Positions 17,518 to 26,808 of a stretch of 64,000 nt of DNA are shown here, one piece after another. The stretch's first letter is position 1, and the number at the start of each line of letters is the position of its first letter. Below the pieces are notes generated by a model, which ran no database searches, was not told the DNA's origin, and saw only the letters and a list, made by a program, of their open reading frames with translations. Made by a program: the position numbers and the translations under genes. Origin of the DNA: Rhizobiaceae bacterium (GTDB lineage: Bacteria > Pseudomonadota > Alphaproteobacteria > Rhizobiales > Rhizobiaceae). The DNA is taken from assembly GCA_029233925.1 (NCBI GenBank), contig JARGOX010000027.1:1-64000 (forward strand), written 5' to 3'.

Positions 17518-19485
17518 ATGGATATTGTATCGGCACCGGCAGAATTGCCTGTGGATGTATTTGCAGAAATGCGGGCTTCAAAGCCATGGCTTGATGCCAT
17601 TGCAAGCCACGAGAAGTCCATGGCCAGATTCCATGAGGTCTGCGACAGGGTCGACACTCTCTACGCAGATCTGGAAAAATCGGCGTCCAGCAATGCGCAG
17701 AGGGAATTCCAGATATTCTGGTCCAATATGGAGGTGCTCAAGCCGTCGATCTATGCCCGCGCGCCGGTGCCAATTGTCTCCAGCCGCTTCAAGGATCGAA
17801 AGGAATTGCCCCGTCACGCCAGCGAAATTCTCGAGCGGGCGCTGACAACATCCTTTGATGCAGAAGACATTGACGCAACCATGCGCCTGGTGCGCAACGA
17901 CCTGGCAACCAATGCGCGTGGCGTCCTATGGGTGCGTTACCAGATGGACCAAAGAGGTGAACGGGTTTACTATGATCATGTCGATCGCAAGGATTTCGCC
18001 CATGAAACGGCGCGCAAATGGGGTGAGGTTGGCTGGGTTGCACGCCGCTCCTGGTTGAGCCGTGAACAGGGTCTGGCACGCTTTGGTACAGATTGGTTGA
18101 GCGCTGTATTTGGCAGCCGGACGGAGCAAAACGATCGTGATGATCAAATGGACGGGAGACAAAAGGCAAGTGTCTGGGAGGTTTGGGATCGGGAAAGGGG
18201 TGTCGTTGCCTGGGTATCGCCCGGCATCGAACAGGTGCTGGATATCCAGCACCCATTTTTGACGCTCGAAAATTTCTTCCCCTGTCCGCGTCCGGTCTAT
18301 GGAACAGTCGAGCGTGGAACTTTGAAACCTGTGCCTGACTTTGTCTATTACAAGGACCAGGTCGAAGAGATCAATGAACTGACCGCCCGCATTTCAGCGC
18401 TGGCCGAGGCCCTGCGGATGAAGGGGTTCTACTCCGCCGGCGTCGAGGAATTGAGCGATGCCATCGAGGCGGCGCTCAGGAAGACTGACAACAACGCGAT
18501 CCTGATTCCTGTGCCCAATACGGTGGCGCTTGGCGGCGCTGCCTTGAAGGACTCTATCGTATGGTTGCCGGTCAATGAGGTTGCAGCGGTCATAACACAA
18601 TTGATTGGCCTCAGGCGCCAATTGATAGACGATGTTTACCAGATCACCGGCCTTTCCGATATCATGCGCGGTGCGACCAATCCAAACGAGACCCTGGGTG
18701 CCCAGCAGCTGAAAAGCCAATATGGCTCAGTACGGGTACGCGATCGGCAATATGAACTCGTTCGCCTGGCACGCGATGTCAGTCGCATTGCGGGGGAGAT
18801 CATGGCGGAGAATTTCCAGGCGGAAACCCTGCTGGCCATGTCCCAATATGATGGTGTGCCAAGACTGGCGCAGATCGAGCAGCAGATTGCCAAAATCCGT
18901 GGGCGCATTCAGGCTGCCGCCGCCCATCCGCAACTGGTCGCAGAAACATTGGCAAACCCGGCAGCAAAACAGCAAGCGGCGTCGCTGTTGCAGCAGGCCC
19001 AGGTTGAAATCGGCAAGTTGCAGGGCGTGGCAACACTTGAAATGGTCCTGGGCTTCCTGCGTGACCAGCGCATGCGTCCGTTTACGCTTGATATTGAGAC
19101 AGATTCTACCATCCAGCCGGATGAATATGCAGCCAAGGCCGCCATGTCGGAATTCATGAACGCCCTTTCACAGGCGTTGAGCCAGTTAGCGCCAATGATC
19201 GCCGGCCATCCGGATGCTGCACCCTTTGCGGCAGAAGTCTTGAAAATGGCGGTTTCTCCATTTCGCACAGGCCGCCAATTGGAAGCATCGATTGATGAAT
19301 TCGCCGATAGAATGAAACAGGCCGCGGGAAAACCGATGCCTGATCCGGGAAAGGACAAGGCAGCGATTGAAATGCAGAAAACCCATGCTGAAATTGCCAG
19401 AATCAAGGCCGAGATCGAAAAAATCCAGGCGGCAACTGCTGCCAACATCGCTGAGCAGATGTCTTCAGCGGAGAACGCGGCATGA
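17518..19485 (+). CDS. Podovirus-type phage portal protein
   Basis: The 655-residue protein follows the terminase and matches the size and layout of portals of P22-like podoviruses. The N-terminal part contains WSNMEVLKPSIYARAPVP. There is a central alpha/beta region (DKDQVEEINELTARI-type helix near residue 285), an ITGLSDIMRGATNPNETLGAQQ block near residue 378, and a long helical C-terminus ending in a coiled coil (residues 610-650). Such proteins form the dodecameric ring at one capsid vertex through which DNA enters and leaves. The gene overlaps the next by four bases (ATGA), implying translational coupling. The P22-like label rests on general resemblance. Confidence 0.8.
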   Translation: MDIVSAPAELPVDVFAEMRASKPWLDAIASHEKSMARFHEVCDRVDTLYADLEKSASSNAQREFQIFWSNMEVLKPSIYARAPVPIVSSRFKDRKELPRHASEILERALTTSFDAEDIDATMRLVRNDLATNARGVLWVRYQMDQRGERVYYDHVDRKDFAHETARKWGEVGWVARRSWLSREQGLARFGTDWLSAVFGSRTEQNDRDDQMDGRQKASVWEVWDRERGVVAWVSPGIEQVLDIQHPFLTLENFFPCPRPVYGTVERGTLKPVPDFVYYKDQVEEINELTARISALAEALRMKGFYSAGVEELSDAIEAALRKTDNNAILIPVPNTVALGGAALKDSIVWLPVNEVAAVITQLIGLRRQLIDDVYQITGLSDIMRGATNPNETLGAQQLKSQYGSVRVRDRQYELVRLARDVSRIAGEIMAENFQAETLLAMSQYDGVPRLAQIEQQIAKIRGRIQAAAAHPQLVAETLANPAAKQQAASLLQQAQVEIGKLQGVATLEMVLGFLRDQRMRPFTLDIETDSTIQPDEYAAKAAMSEFMNALSQALSQLAPMIAGHPDAAPFAAEVLKMAVSPFRTGRQLEASIDEFADRMKQAAGKPMPDPGKDKAAIEMQKTHAEIARIKAEIEKIQAATAANIAEQMSSAENAA

Positions 19486-19814
19486 GGCAGCGCTATTGCC
19501 GCAAATGTGGAGAATGGCACGCACTGGAGGCTTGGCCGCCCGATTGCTTTGCCCGCGCCCATGTCTCCTGCTCGAACCTGTCATCACCGAACTTTATAAG
19601 TGACACGCTGGATCCCGTGCAGTCGCAACTGGATGGCCGCATTTATGACAGCAAGTCCAGACTGCGTGAGACCTACCGGAATGCCGGCGTCGTTGAGGTG
19701 GGTAATGACAGTTCGGTGATGAACCCGGTGCCAAAAAGGCCGCCAGGGATCAAGCGGGAAGATATCAAGGCTTCCGTTGCCAAGGCATTTTCCCGGGCAG
19801 GGTTTGGATCCTGA
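19482..19814 (+). CDS. Small zinc-ribbon-like phage protein
   Basis: The 110-residue protein begins with CRKCGEWH and has two further cysteines by residue 30 (CFARAHVSC). These could bind one zinc ion as a short ribbon. The remainder is polar and includes a basic helix near the C-terminus (GIKREDIKASVAKAF). Its start overlaps the portal stop by four bases. Small proteins of this kind recur between portal and scaffold genes in alphaproteobacterial podoviral clusters, but no function is known. It could be an assembly or DNA-contact factor. Confidence 0.6.
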   Translation: MRQRYCRKCGEWHALEAWPPDCFARAHVSCSNLSSPNFISDTLDPVQSQLDGRIYDSKSRLRETYRNAGVVEVGNDSSVMNPVPKRPPGIKREDIKASVAKAFSRAGFGS

Positions 19815-19840
19815 ACAGCAATCTCTCAGACAGGTGAACA

Positions 19841-20956
19841 ATGACACACGAGACTGACGCAATGCATCCTGCGGCTGATACCGCATCATTGGTGAACAGG
19901 GAACCCCTACGACAAGACGAGGATACATCGCCCAGAAACGCGGTGGACAGGGCCTTTGCCGCTGTTGATGCTCAGCAGGAGACGACACGCGCAAGGCAAT
20001 CGGACCAAATAGATGCGTGGGGTAGCGCTTCAACTGAGACATCGTCAAACACACTGGCCAGCGTTGATCAATCGGGAGGCGATGGCGAGGGAACACCCGA
20101 ACCCGCCGACACAAAGGGGTCTGATTCCGAAAAACAGGAAACGGAGGATTTCTCCAGGTCCCAGGATGAACCGCCGGGCAGGTTTTCCGATGAGGCGAAA
20201 GACGCATGGCGGCAGGCGCCCGCAAGTGTCCGAGCCGAAGTGCACCGGTTGGAACGCGAACTCACCGAGGGACTTGAAAAATACAGAAGCAATGCCGAGG
20301 CTTTCGAAGAATACAGGCCGTTTGCCGAGAAATTGCAACAGACCGGGCAGAAATTTGGCGATGTGGTCGGCTATTATACCGGCATTGAAGATCTGCTGGC
20401 AAAAGACCCGTTGCAAGGTCTTGACGTCATATGCCGCAACCTGGGTACCTCGCTATCTGATGTCGCGGCCAGATTAACCGGGAGGGGCAATGGTCGGCAG
20501 CCTGGCCCGGTGCCGGATCCACTGTCGCCCAACACGATGAGCCCGCAGGATGTCACAATCCGCGGCCTCCGCGAGGAACTGAGTGGCTTGAAGCGGCAGA
20601 TTGGTGACGTCAGTCAAACAGTCAGCAGCCAGACACAAAGAACCTTGCAATCACAGATCGATACATTCGCGCAGTCCAATCCACGTTTCCAGGAACTTGG
20701 GGACGATGTGGCTTTCTTTTTACAAAGTGGACGTGCGCAGGATCTTCAGGACGCCTACAGGCTTGCCGAACGGCTCAATCCCGTTCCTCCGCCTGCTGTT
20801 TCTGCTGCCAATCCGGCCGATGTGGCTCAAACCCGCAAAGGTCAACTCTCCGTAACAGGTGCGCCCGGTTCCGGCTCAAACCCGATCAATCGCCAACCGC
20901 CTTCCTCTGCCCGAGCCGCCCTTGATAATGCTTTCGCATCACTGGGCATCGGATAA
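19841..20956 (+). CDS. Probable phage scaffolding protein
   Basis: This 371-residue, acidic and largely disordered protein sits directly before the coat protein gene, the usual place of the scaffold. Residues 1-110 are Asp/Glu/Ser/Thr-rich. A helical region follows at residues 120-180 (VRAEVHRLERELTEGLEKY). Another predicted helix carries LREELSGLKRQIGDVSQTV near residue 245. The C-terminal tail (PSSARAALDNAFASLG) could contact the coat. Scaffolding proteins template the prohead and leave during DNA packaging. Assignment rests on position and composition, since scaffolds have little sequence conservation. Confidence 0.6.
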   Translation: MTHETDAMHPAADTASLVNREPLRQDEDTSPRNAVDRAFAAVDAQQETTRARQSDQIDAWGSASTETSSNTLASVDQSGGDGEGTPEPADTKGSDSEKQETEDFSRSQDEPPGRFSDEAKDAWRQAPASVRAEVHRLERELTEGLEKYRSNAEAFEEYRPFAEKLQQTGQKFGDVVGYYTGIEDLLAKDPLQGLDVICRNLGTSLSDVAARLTGRGNGRQPGPVPDPLSPNTMSPQDVTIRGLREELSGLKRQIGDVSQTVSSQTQRTLQSQIDTFAQSNPRFQELGDDVAFFLQSGRAQDLQDAYRLAERLNPVPPPAVSAANPADVAQTRKGQLSVTGAPGSGSNPINRQPPSSARAALDNAFASLGIG

Positions 20957-20986
20957 ACCAGTCAAACCATGAAAGGTCATTGAAAG

Positions 20987-21994
20987 ATGGCTCTCAACAG
21001 CAACGAACGCCTCCAGGAGGCATTTTCGCTGGCGCTGGAAGACCGCTCAAAAGGCTATCAGGACCTTGTGTCCAACTCCAACGCCATTCTCTATCTGATG
21101 AAGCAGAAAAATGGTTTCAAAGCCTTTTCCGGGCCAACCATCCGGGAACGGCTGCTCTACAATGAGTCCGGGACCTATACACGTTACTCCGGCTATCAGT
21201 ATCTCAATCCGAGCCCTGCTGAATTGTTCAACGATGCAGAATTCACGCCGAAACTGGCGGCTGTCTCGGTCACGCTTTCGGGTGAGGACATCTTGAAGAA
21301 TTCCGGCGCCAGCCAGCTCAAGGATATCATGGAGGAGCATATCAGCGCGGCGGAGCAGGAACTGGTCGATCGTTTCGTCGAAGATCTTCATGCCGACGGT
21401 ACGGCCGCCAATCAGATCGGCGGGCTGCAACTGGCTATTCCGACCACTGCGGGGTCGGGCACCTACGGCGGAATTTCACGCGCAGATAATGCCATCTGGC
21501 GGACCTCGTCCTATGATGCCCACAGTGCCTTTTCCGGCATTACCCAGGTCACGTCATCGACCATCAAGACGATATTCGACAATGTGATGATTGAACGCAG
21601 TCGCGGCACCAAAGGGCCTGATTGCATCACCTGTTCGCAGGAACATTACATTGCCTATACCGGCGCCATGACGGCGATCCAGCGGATTCAGGATGAAAAC
21701 GAACTGGGGAAGCTGGGCTTTACCAACCTGAAATATTATGGCGCCGGCAAGTCGGTCGATGTGGTGCTGGAAGGCGGTATCGGCTCGGCAATGCCAGCCA
21801 ACACCTCCTACTTTCTGGACAGTTCCGCATTGCGGTTCCGTTACCATCCGGATCGAAATTTCGTGAAATTCGGCGGCAAACAGGCCCCTGTCAACCAGGA
21901 CGCCATTGTCCAGCATATCGGTTTTTATGGAAACCTGACGCTGAACAATCCGCTGCATGTCGCAAAACTCCATGACAGCAATGTTGCCGCCTAA
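20987..21994 (+). CDS. Phage major capsid (coat) protein
   Basis: The 335-residue protein follows the scaffold gene and resembles coat proteins with an HK97-type fold from podovirus-like elements. It has an N-terminal helical arm, an E-loop-like region with LLYNESGTYTRYSGYQYLNP, and a beta-rich P domain in which NTSYFLDSSALRFRYHPDRN precedes the C-terminal strands. It would assemble the icosahedral shell. It is intact and has no frameshift. A small decoration-like gene follows after 14 bases with a good AAGAAGGG ribosome site. Confidence 0.8.
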   Translation: MALNSNERLQEAFSLALEDRSKGYQDLVSNSNAILYLMKQKNGFKAFSGPTIRERLLYNESGTYTRYSGYQYLNPSPAELFNDAEFTPKLAAVSVTLSGEDILKNSGASQLKDIMEEHISAAEQELVDRFVEDLHADGTAANQIGGLQLAIPTTAGSGTYGGISRADNAIWRTSSYDAHSAFSGITQVTSSTIKTIFDNVMIERSRGTKGPDCITCSQEHYIAYTGAMTAIQRIQDENELGKLGFTNLKYYGAGKSVDVVLEGGIGSAMPANTSYFLDSSALRFRYHPDRNFVKFGGKQAPVNQDAIVQHIGFYGNLTLNNPLHVAKLHDSNVAA

Positions 21995-22008
21995 AGAAGG
22001 GTAAAACC

Positions 22009-22281
22009 ATGACTGCAACTTCAGTGAACCAGAACATGACGGGCGTGGCCTTTACGCGTGTGGAAGCCGCACCCTCCTTTGCCGTTGGCACAATTGTTCG
22101 CGGCAATGATGGCCATGATTACATTTACGCCAGGGCAACCGGTGCGATCGCCGATGATGCAACGGCTGTTTTGAGTGAACCGGCCATGAGCGTTGCGGCC
22201 GGGGCGGGCAGTTGGACCAACCGCACAGGTGTTGCCTTGGCAGCCAACGATTATGCCTGGATCCAGAAAACCGCGGCCTGA
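22009..22281 (+). CDS. Small capsid decoration-like protein
   Basis: The 90-residue protein is rich in Ala, Gly, Thr and Val and probably all-beta (FAVGTIVRGNDGHDYIYARA, then GVALAANDYAWIQ). Size, composition and position right after the coat gene fit capsid cement or decoration proteins that bind the shell exterior. No family could be named with confidence. A strong hairpin lies 16 bases after its stop, so coat and decoration genes form one transcript end. Confidence 0.55.
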   Translation: MTATSVNQNMTGVAFTRVEAAPSFAVGTIVRGNDGHDYIYARATGAIADDATAVLSEPAMSVAAGAGSWTNRTGVALAANDYAWIQKTAA

Positions 22282-22296
22282 CAATGGCGAGATGAC

Positions 22297-22331
22297 AATC
22301 AAGGGGCGGCTTTCGGGTCGCCCTTTTGATT
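22297..22331 (+). terminator. Terminator hairpin after the head genes
   Basis: AATCAAGGGGCG and CGCCCTTTTGATT form a long stem with one bulge around a GCTTTCGGGT loop. It lies just after the decoration gene and probably attenuates transcription into the tail genes. Confidence 0.6.
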
Positions 22332-22395
22332 CCGACAAATCAATTGTTTCCATGCGCTGAGCTGTTTTCACGCGCGCGCCAAAAGGACTGATGAA

Positions 22396-23139
22396 ATGGA
22401 TTTTTCGCACCTGCATGTTTCTTTCTTTACAGATGCCGTCGAAAACAAACGCAAATCTGCCGAGGAGGGCAGACCGATCTATGACCAGATTGATATGATC
22501 AAAATCCAGGTGGCTGGTGATCCGAAATCGGTATTGGTCAATCCAGCCCATTCGCAAAGTTCGGTGCGTGATGCGGTCACCAACCAGCGCCTGACCTATG
22601 CACAATTGCACAAGGCACCGTTTGAGGCCTTCAAGGCTGGAACAGTTTTTGAGGGAAGCGGTACGCCGCTTTGCGAGCTTTCCTTCCTCAATGCGGCCAA
22701 GGTCAAGGAACTGCAGGCACTCAACGTCTATTCGGCTGAAGCGCTGGCAGCGCTTGACGGTGCAAACCTGCAACGCCTTGGTATGGGTGCGCGAGAACTG
22801 AAGGACAAGGCACAGGCCTGGCTTGAATGTGCGGCGGGTTCTGCCGATGTTACGCGCCTTGTAGGTGAAAATGCAGAGCTGAAAGACCAGATGGCTGCGC
22901 TGCAGAAGCAATTGGATGCGATCGCCAACGGCATGGATGTGTCGCCGGAAAACTCCATTGCCGACGATTTGGCAAGCGATACACCCTCGCCATTTGATGA
23001 CTGGAAAGACGAGGATATCATCAATTGGATTGTGGCCAATGGCGGCAACAAACCACACCATTTCAGCAGCCATGCCACCATTGTCAGCCGTGCCGATGCT
23101 TTGAACAGTGCTTTGGCCAAACACGACAGGGCTGCCTAG
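22396..23139 (+). CDS. Phage protein of unknown function with coiled coil
   Basis: The 247-residue protein lies between the head and head-tail connector genes. Residues 110-145 (AKVKELQALNVYSAEALAALD then LQRLGMGARELKDKAQAWL) resemble paired helix-hairpin-helix units. A short coiled coil spans about residues 155-175. An acidic stretch precedes a C-terminal region with DWKDEDIINWIVANGG. Possible roles are DNA-end contact in the head or a connector accessory. The ATG at 22396 has AAGGA upstream. The next gene starts on the base after its stop codon. Confidence 0.5.
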   Translation: MDFSHLHVSFFTDAVENKRKSAEEGRPIYDQIDMIKIQVAGDPKSVLVNPAHSQSSVRDAVTNQRLTYAQLHKAPFEAFKAGTVFEGSGTPLCELSFLNAAKVKELQALNVYSAEALAALDGANLQRLGMGARELKDKAQAWLECAAGSADVTRLVGENAELKDQMAALQKQLDAIANGMDVSPENSIADDLASDTPSPFDDWKDEDIINWIVANGGNKPHHFSSHATIVSRADALNSALAKHDRAA

Positions 23140-23829
23140 ATGACGATTCTGTCAATCATCCAGGAGGTCTGCAAGGTGACGGGGCTTGATGTTCCGACGG
23201 ATGTACTGGCCTCAACGGAACGCGAACATATCGAGCTTGTCTCACTCGCCAATGAAATGGCCGAACGGATCGCGCAATCCTATGATTGGCAGGTTCTCAA
23301 AAACGTTGCGACGGTGAATGGCGATGGATTGACCGAGAGCTTTGACTTGCCCTCGGATTATCGGCGAATGTTGAAAAAATCGCAGCTATGGTCATCCTCG
23401 TCACAGGTCGCGTTGACACCAGTGCCGGATGCGGATTCCTGGCTGGGCATGGGGTTTCCCTCAGTTGGAATGATGTCCCGCGCCTGGACCCTTTATGGCG
23501 GGCAATTGCATATCAAACCAGCGCTGGCGAGCAGCGCTACGGCACAATATTTCTACATTTCCAGGCTCATCGTCACATCTGCAACTGACGCAAACAAAGT
23601 CGAATTTACTGCAGATGATGACGTGTTCAGGCTTTCCGAACGGCTGTTGAAACTGGGCATGATCTGGCAGTGGCGCGCCAACAAGGGGCTGGCCTACCAG
23701 GAAGACATGGATACATACGAACACTTGAAGGAACAGTTGGTATGTGATGACAAGGGATCCCGGTCGATCCGTCTTGGTCGTGCCCTCGATGTAGATACGA
23801 CCGAATATCAACAGGGTATTGAACCATGA
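23140..23829 (+). CDS. Head-tail adaptor, P22 gp4-like / tail tubular A-like
   Basis: The 229-residue protein has the features of podoviral adaptor proteins that attach the tail to the portal. Its N-terminal helical half includes LANEMAERIAQSYDWQVL. A beta-rich middle contains FDLPSDYRRMLK, and a region with LYGGQLHIKPA precedes a closing helix. The SYDWQ-type motif and LPSDYRR are common in such adaptors. The gene ends in a four-base overlap (ATGA) with the nozzle gene, as connector partners often do. Function is assigned by family layout and position. Confidence 0.7.
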   Translation: MTILSIIQEVCKVTGLDVPTDVLASTEREHIELVSLANEMAERIAQSYDWQVLKNVATVNGDGLTESFDLPSDYRRMLKKSQLWSSSSQVALTPVPDADSWLGMGFPSVGMMSRAWTLYGGQLHIKPALASSATAQYFYISRLIVTSATDANKVEFTADDDVFRLSERLLKLGMIWQWRANKGLAYQEDMDTYEHLKEQLVCDDKGSRSIRLGRALDVDTTEYQQGIEP

Positions 23830-25424
23830 GACGCAACCTGAGGCATGTGGCCGTTCCTGCAACCAATCGCGCCAAGGCCAGGACCCGCACCTTCTCGCCG
23901 CCGGTCAGGGGGTGGATCCGAAATGAAAACCTGGCGGCATCGCAGCGCGCCGGGGCGCATGTGCTGGATAATTTTTTCCCCATGAGTACCGGCATACGAC
24001 TGCGCGGCGGTAGCCGCAAACATGCAACGATTTCAATCGGTGCTGTCAGCAGCCTGTGGGCCTACAAAAGCGGCACTGCGGAATTGCTCTTCGCATCCGA
24101 TACGACAGGAATCTTTGATATAACCTCTGTGGTTGACCCGGATACGATACCGGAAGCCGTGGTTGCCGGACAGACCGCAGGTTACTATGCAACGGTGCAA
24201 ATGGGCACGGTTGGAGGCAATTATCTCTACGCAGTGAATGGATCAGATGATGCTCTGCTTTTTGATGGTGCGACATGGACAGCAATCAATGCAGCGTCGT
24301 CACCGGCGATAGAAGGTGTTGCAACATCTCGCCTGTCATTCGTCTGGGTGTTTGCCAGCCGCCTGTTCTTTGTCGAAAAGGGCACCATGCGTGTTTGGTA
24401 TCTGCCGGTTGATGCCATCGGCGGGACAGCCGGCAGTTTCTCACTGGATGGTATCTTCCAAGACGGTGGCGAATTGCTTTTTGGCGGTTCCTGGTCGCTC
24501 GATAGCGGCGACGGCCTTGACGACAAATGCGTCTTTGTCTCATCAACCGGCGAGGTTGCGATCTATGAGGGTACCAACCCGGCAAACGCTGCCACCTGGA
24601 GCCGGGTGGGCGTGTATGACATCACGCCACCCATGGGCTTCAATGCAACGTTGAAAGCCGGGGGTGATCTTATCATTGCCACCGAAGACGGCATGGTGCC
24701 GGTCAGCCAGGCCATCCAGAAGGATGCCGCCGCCCTGTCGCTGTCTGCCGTGTCCAGAGCCATTGAACCGGAATGGAAAGCGGAAGTTGGTGCGCGGCGT
24801 TCCCGGCCTTGGGATGTGTTGAAATGGCCGTCCAACAATATGGCCTTGGTTGCTCTGCCAGTGATCAATGCCACGACCGAAGCCAATTGTTTTGTGGTCA
24901 ACCTGGAGACCGGTGCATGGTCGCGTTATACCGGCTGGGATACGCAGTGCGTGGCGCTGTTCAACGGCATTGGTCATTTTGGCACCAGCGATGGCAGGAT
25001 CATGCAGATGGAGGTCGGGGGGCAGGATGATGGCTTGCCCTATACGGCTGTCTATGTCGGGCTGTTTGATCACCTGAAAACCCCAGGTGCTGTGAAAACC
25101 GTTCATTCTGCCCGCACAGTCCTGACGGCTGATTGTGATGTCAGACCGCGTGTTTCCATATCAGCAAACTACGCCGTCAAGTTGCCAGCCCCGCCAAATT
25201 CCATGGATGACTATTTCACCGATACATGGGATTCCGGCCTTTGGGATCAGGCCACCTGGGATGTCGGCGTTTCGCTGGAAACAAACATCAAATGGGCCTC
25301 CATTGGCAAGACCGGCTTTGCCGTGGCACCGCAACTGCAAATCACCTCAGGCGTGACGCCGACGCCGCATGTGAACCTCGTCAGCATGGATCTGCTCTAC
25401 GAGACCGGCTCTGTGATGGTGTGA
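23826..25424 (+). CDS. Podoviral tail nozzle / DNA stabilisation protein (P22 gp10-like)
   Basis: This 532-residue beta-rich protein follows the adaptor directly. It opens with a basic segment, then AHVLDNFFPMSTGIRLRGGSRKH, typical of the start of podoviral nozzle proteins. Repeated short beta blades such as LLFASDTTGIFDI and LYAVNGSDDALLFDGATW suggest a beta-propeller-like body. It would form the hexameric tube that extends the tail and holds the packaged DNA. It shares bases with the following acetyltransferase gene (TGATG), so translation is coupled. Confidence 0.68.
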   Translation: MRRNLRHVAVPATNRAKARTRTFSPPVRGWIRNENLAASQRAGAHVLDNFFPMSTGIRLRGGSRKHATISIGAVSSLWAYKSGTAELLFASDTTGIFDITSVVDPDTIPEAVVAGQTAGYYATVQMGTVGGNYLYAVNGSDDALLFDGATWTAINAASSPAIEGVATSRLSFVWVFASRLFFVEKGTMRVWYLPVDAIGGTAGSFSLDGIFQDGGELLFGGSWSLDSGDGLDDKCVFVSSTGEVAIYEGTNPANAATWSRVGVYDITPPMGFNATLKAGGDLIIATEDGMVPVSQAIQKDAAALSLSAVSRAIEPEWKAEVGARRSRPWDVLKWPSNNMALVALPVINATTEANCFVVNLETGAWSRYTGWDTQCVALFNGIGHFGTSDGRIMQMEVGGQDDGLPYTAVYVGLFDHLKTPGAVKTVHSARTVLTADCDVRPRVSISANYAVKLPAPPNSMDDYFTDTWDSGLWDQATWDVGVSLETNIKWASIGKTGFAVAPQLQITSGVTPTPHVNLVSMDLLYETGSVMV

Positions 25425-25909
25425 TGTTCGAGATTATCTGGGGCGGTCCAGCAAACCCGAAGGACAAAGAGCTGATGGCGGCATGGTGTGCAAACCATAT
25501 ATGGCCGGGGCTTGAAAAGAGCTTTGGCTCTTGCACAACGATGGGCGTCATCCGCAAGGGCAGATTGATCGCCGTTGTGGTGTTTCACAATTGGCAACCC
25601 GAATGCGGGGTGATTGAAATGTCGGCGGCTTCAACGGACAAACGCTGGCTTACCCGTCGTGTCCTGCACGCCATGTTCTCCTATTGCTTTGACACAACAG
25701 GCGTTCAGATGGTGGTCCTGCGTACGGCCACTGGCGACACAGCCATGCGCCGCATCATGAAATCCTACGGTTTCAAAAGCTATTGCATTGCGCGTTTGCG
25801 CGGCCGCAACGAGGATGAACTGATCAACACTTTGACGGACGATGACTGGAAATCAAACAGATTTGAAAGGCAGCGACATGGGAAAAGCAAAAGCACCGCA
25901 ACCGCCTGA
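25424..25909 (+). CDS. GNAT-fold acetyltransferase inside the tail gene block
   Basis: The 161-residue protein appears to have a GNAT fold. An N-terminal strand-helix carries MAAWCANHIWPGLE, central strands read GRLIAVVVFHNW and VIEMSAAST, a helix follows with RRVLHAMFSYCF, and MVVLRTATGDTAMRRIMKSYGFK matches the acetyl-CoA-binding end of the fold. A short acetyltransferase gene is a recurring passenger in podoviral tail modules, but its target is unknown. The start was set at 25424 because it overlaps the preceding stop codon. The gene overlaps the next by 32 bases. Confidence 0.7.
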   Translation: MFEIIWGGPANPKDKELMAAWCANHIWPGLEKSFGSCTTMGVIRKGRLIAVVVFHNWQPECGVIEMSAASTDKRWLTRRVLHAMFSYCFDTTGVQMVVLRTATGDTAMRRIMKSYGFKSYCIARLRGRNEDELINTLTDDDWKSNRFERQRHGKSKSTATA

Positions 25910-26675
25910 TCCGAGGGAAACGTCGGCAGCATCCACATCCACAAATCTGGGCACGGCCATTGCCAATGCCTATTTGGGCAATGTTGATCAGATCACGCCG
26001 GACGGCACACTGACCTATGGTCAAAGCGGCACCTATGATTGGAATGATCCCTATACGGGCCAGACCTATGAGGTTCCGACATTCACGGCGACGCAGACGC
26101 TTTCCGGCGCGCAGCAGGCGATCAAGGATCAGAGCGATGGCGCCGAATTTAATCTGGCAAAGCTTGCCAATGACCAGTCGGCTTTCCTCAATGATTATAT
26201 GACATCGCCAATCGATCTCTCATCGGACAATGTCGGCAATTATGTCAACAATCACTATCTTGATGATTTCAATGGCGAATGGGACAGGTCCTTTGAGGAT
26301 TATGGATCACGGCTTTCCAATCAGGGGATCAAGCAAGGCTCTGATGCCTATCAACGCGCCATGAGCGAATTCAGCCAGAACAGATCCAATGCGCGCGACA
26401 ATCTTTATGGCAATCTCTATTCGAGCGCACAGAATGCAATCACGGCGGAACGCAATCAGCCGATCAATGAAATCACGGCTCTGCTTTCCGGATCCCAGGT
26501 GAGCCAGCCGAACTATGTTGCCACCGGCCAGCCGACCATCGCGACGACCGACACGGCAGGGATCATCAACAATGAATACAATCAGCGGCTGGGAATATGG
26601 CAACAGCAACAACAGGCCAGACAAAACCTGCTGGGTGGCTTGTTCGGCCTCGGCGCATCGCTTCTCGGGGGCTAA
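25878..26675 (+). CDS. Internal virion or tail-associated protein of unknown function
   Basis: The 265-residue protein begins with Pro-rich GKAKAPQPPDPRETS and continues with Ser/Thr/Asn/Gln-rich helical sequence. It ends in a short hydrophobic glycine-rich stretch (GGLFGLGASLLGG). A glutamine run (WQQQQQARQ) precedes that stretch. This architecture recurs in podoviral clusters after the nozzle gene and may be an ejected or membrane-contacting protein. No catalytic motif is visible. The ATG at 25878 has a GAAAGGCAG ribosome site and lies inside the end of the acetyltransferase gene. Confidence 0.5.
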   Translation: MGKAKAPQPPDPRETSAASTSTNLGTAIANAYLGNVDQITPDGTLTYGQSGTYDWNDPYTGQTYEVPTFTATQTLSGAQQAIKDQSDGAEFNLAKLANDQSAFLNDYMTSPIDLSSDNVGNYVNNHYLDDFNGEWDRSFEDYGSRLSNQGIKQGSDAYQRAMSEFSQNRSNARDNLYGNLYSSAQNAITAERNQPINEITALLSGSQVSQPNYVATGQPTIATTDTAGIINNEYNQRLGIWQQQQQARQNLLGGLFGLGASLLGG

Positions 26676-26808
26676 TGGGGGCGGTTCTTGAGCCTCAGTG
26701 GTTTTGCAGGCTTTATCCCAGCATGCGCCTATCCTTTGAAAAAGGCAGGCTGGAGAAAAATATGCCGCTGTGGCACAAGAACAATCATTGTTTTGGAGAG
26801 GAGATCCC

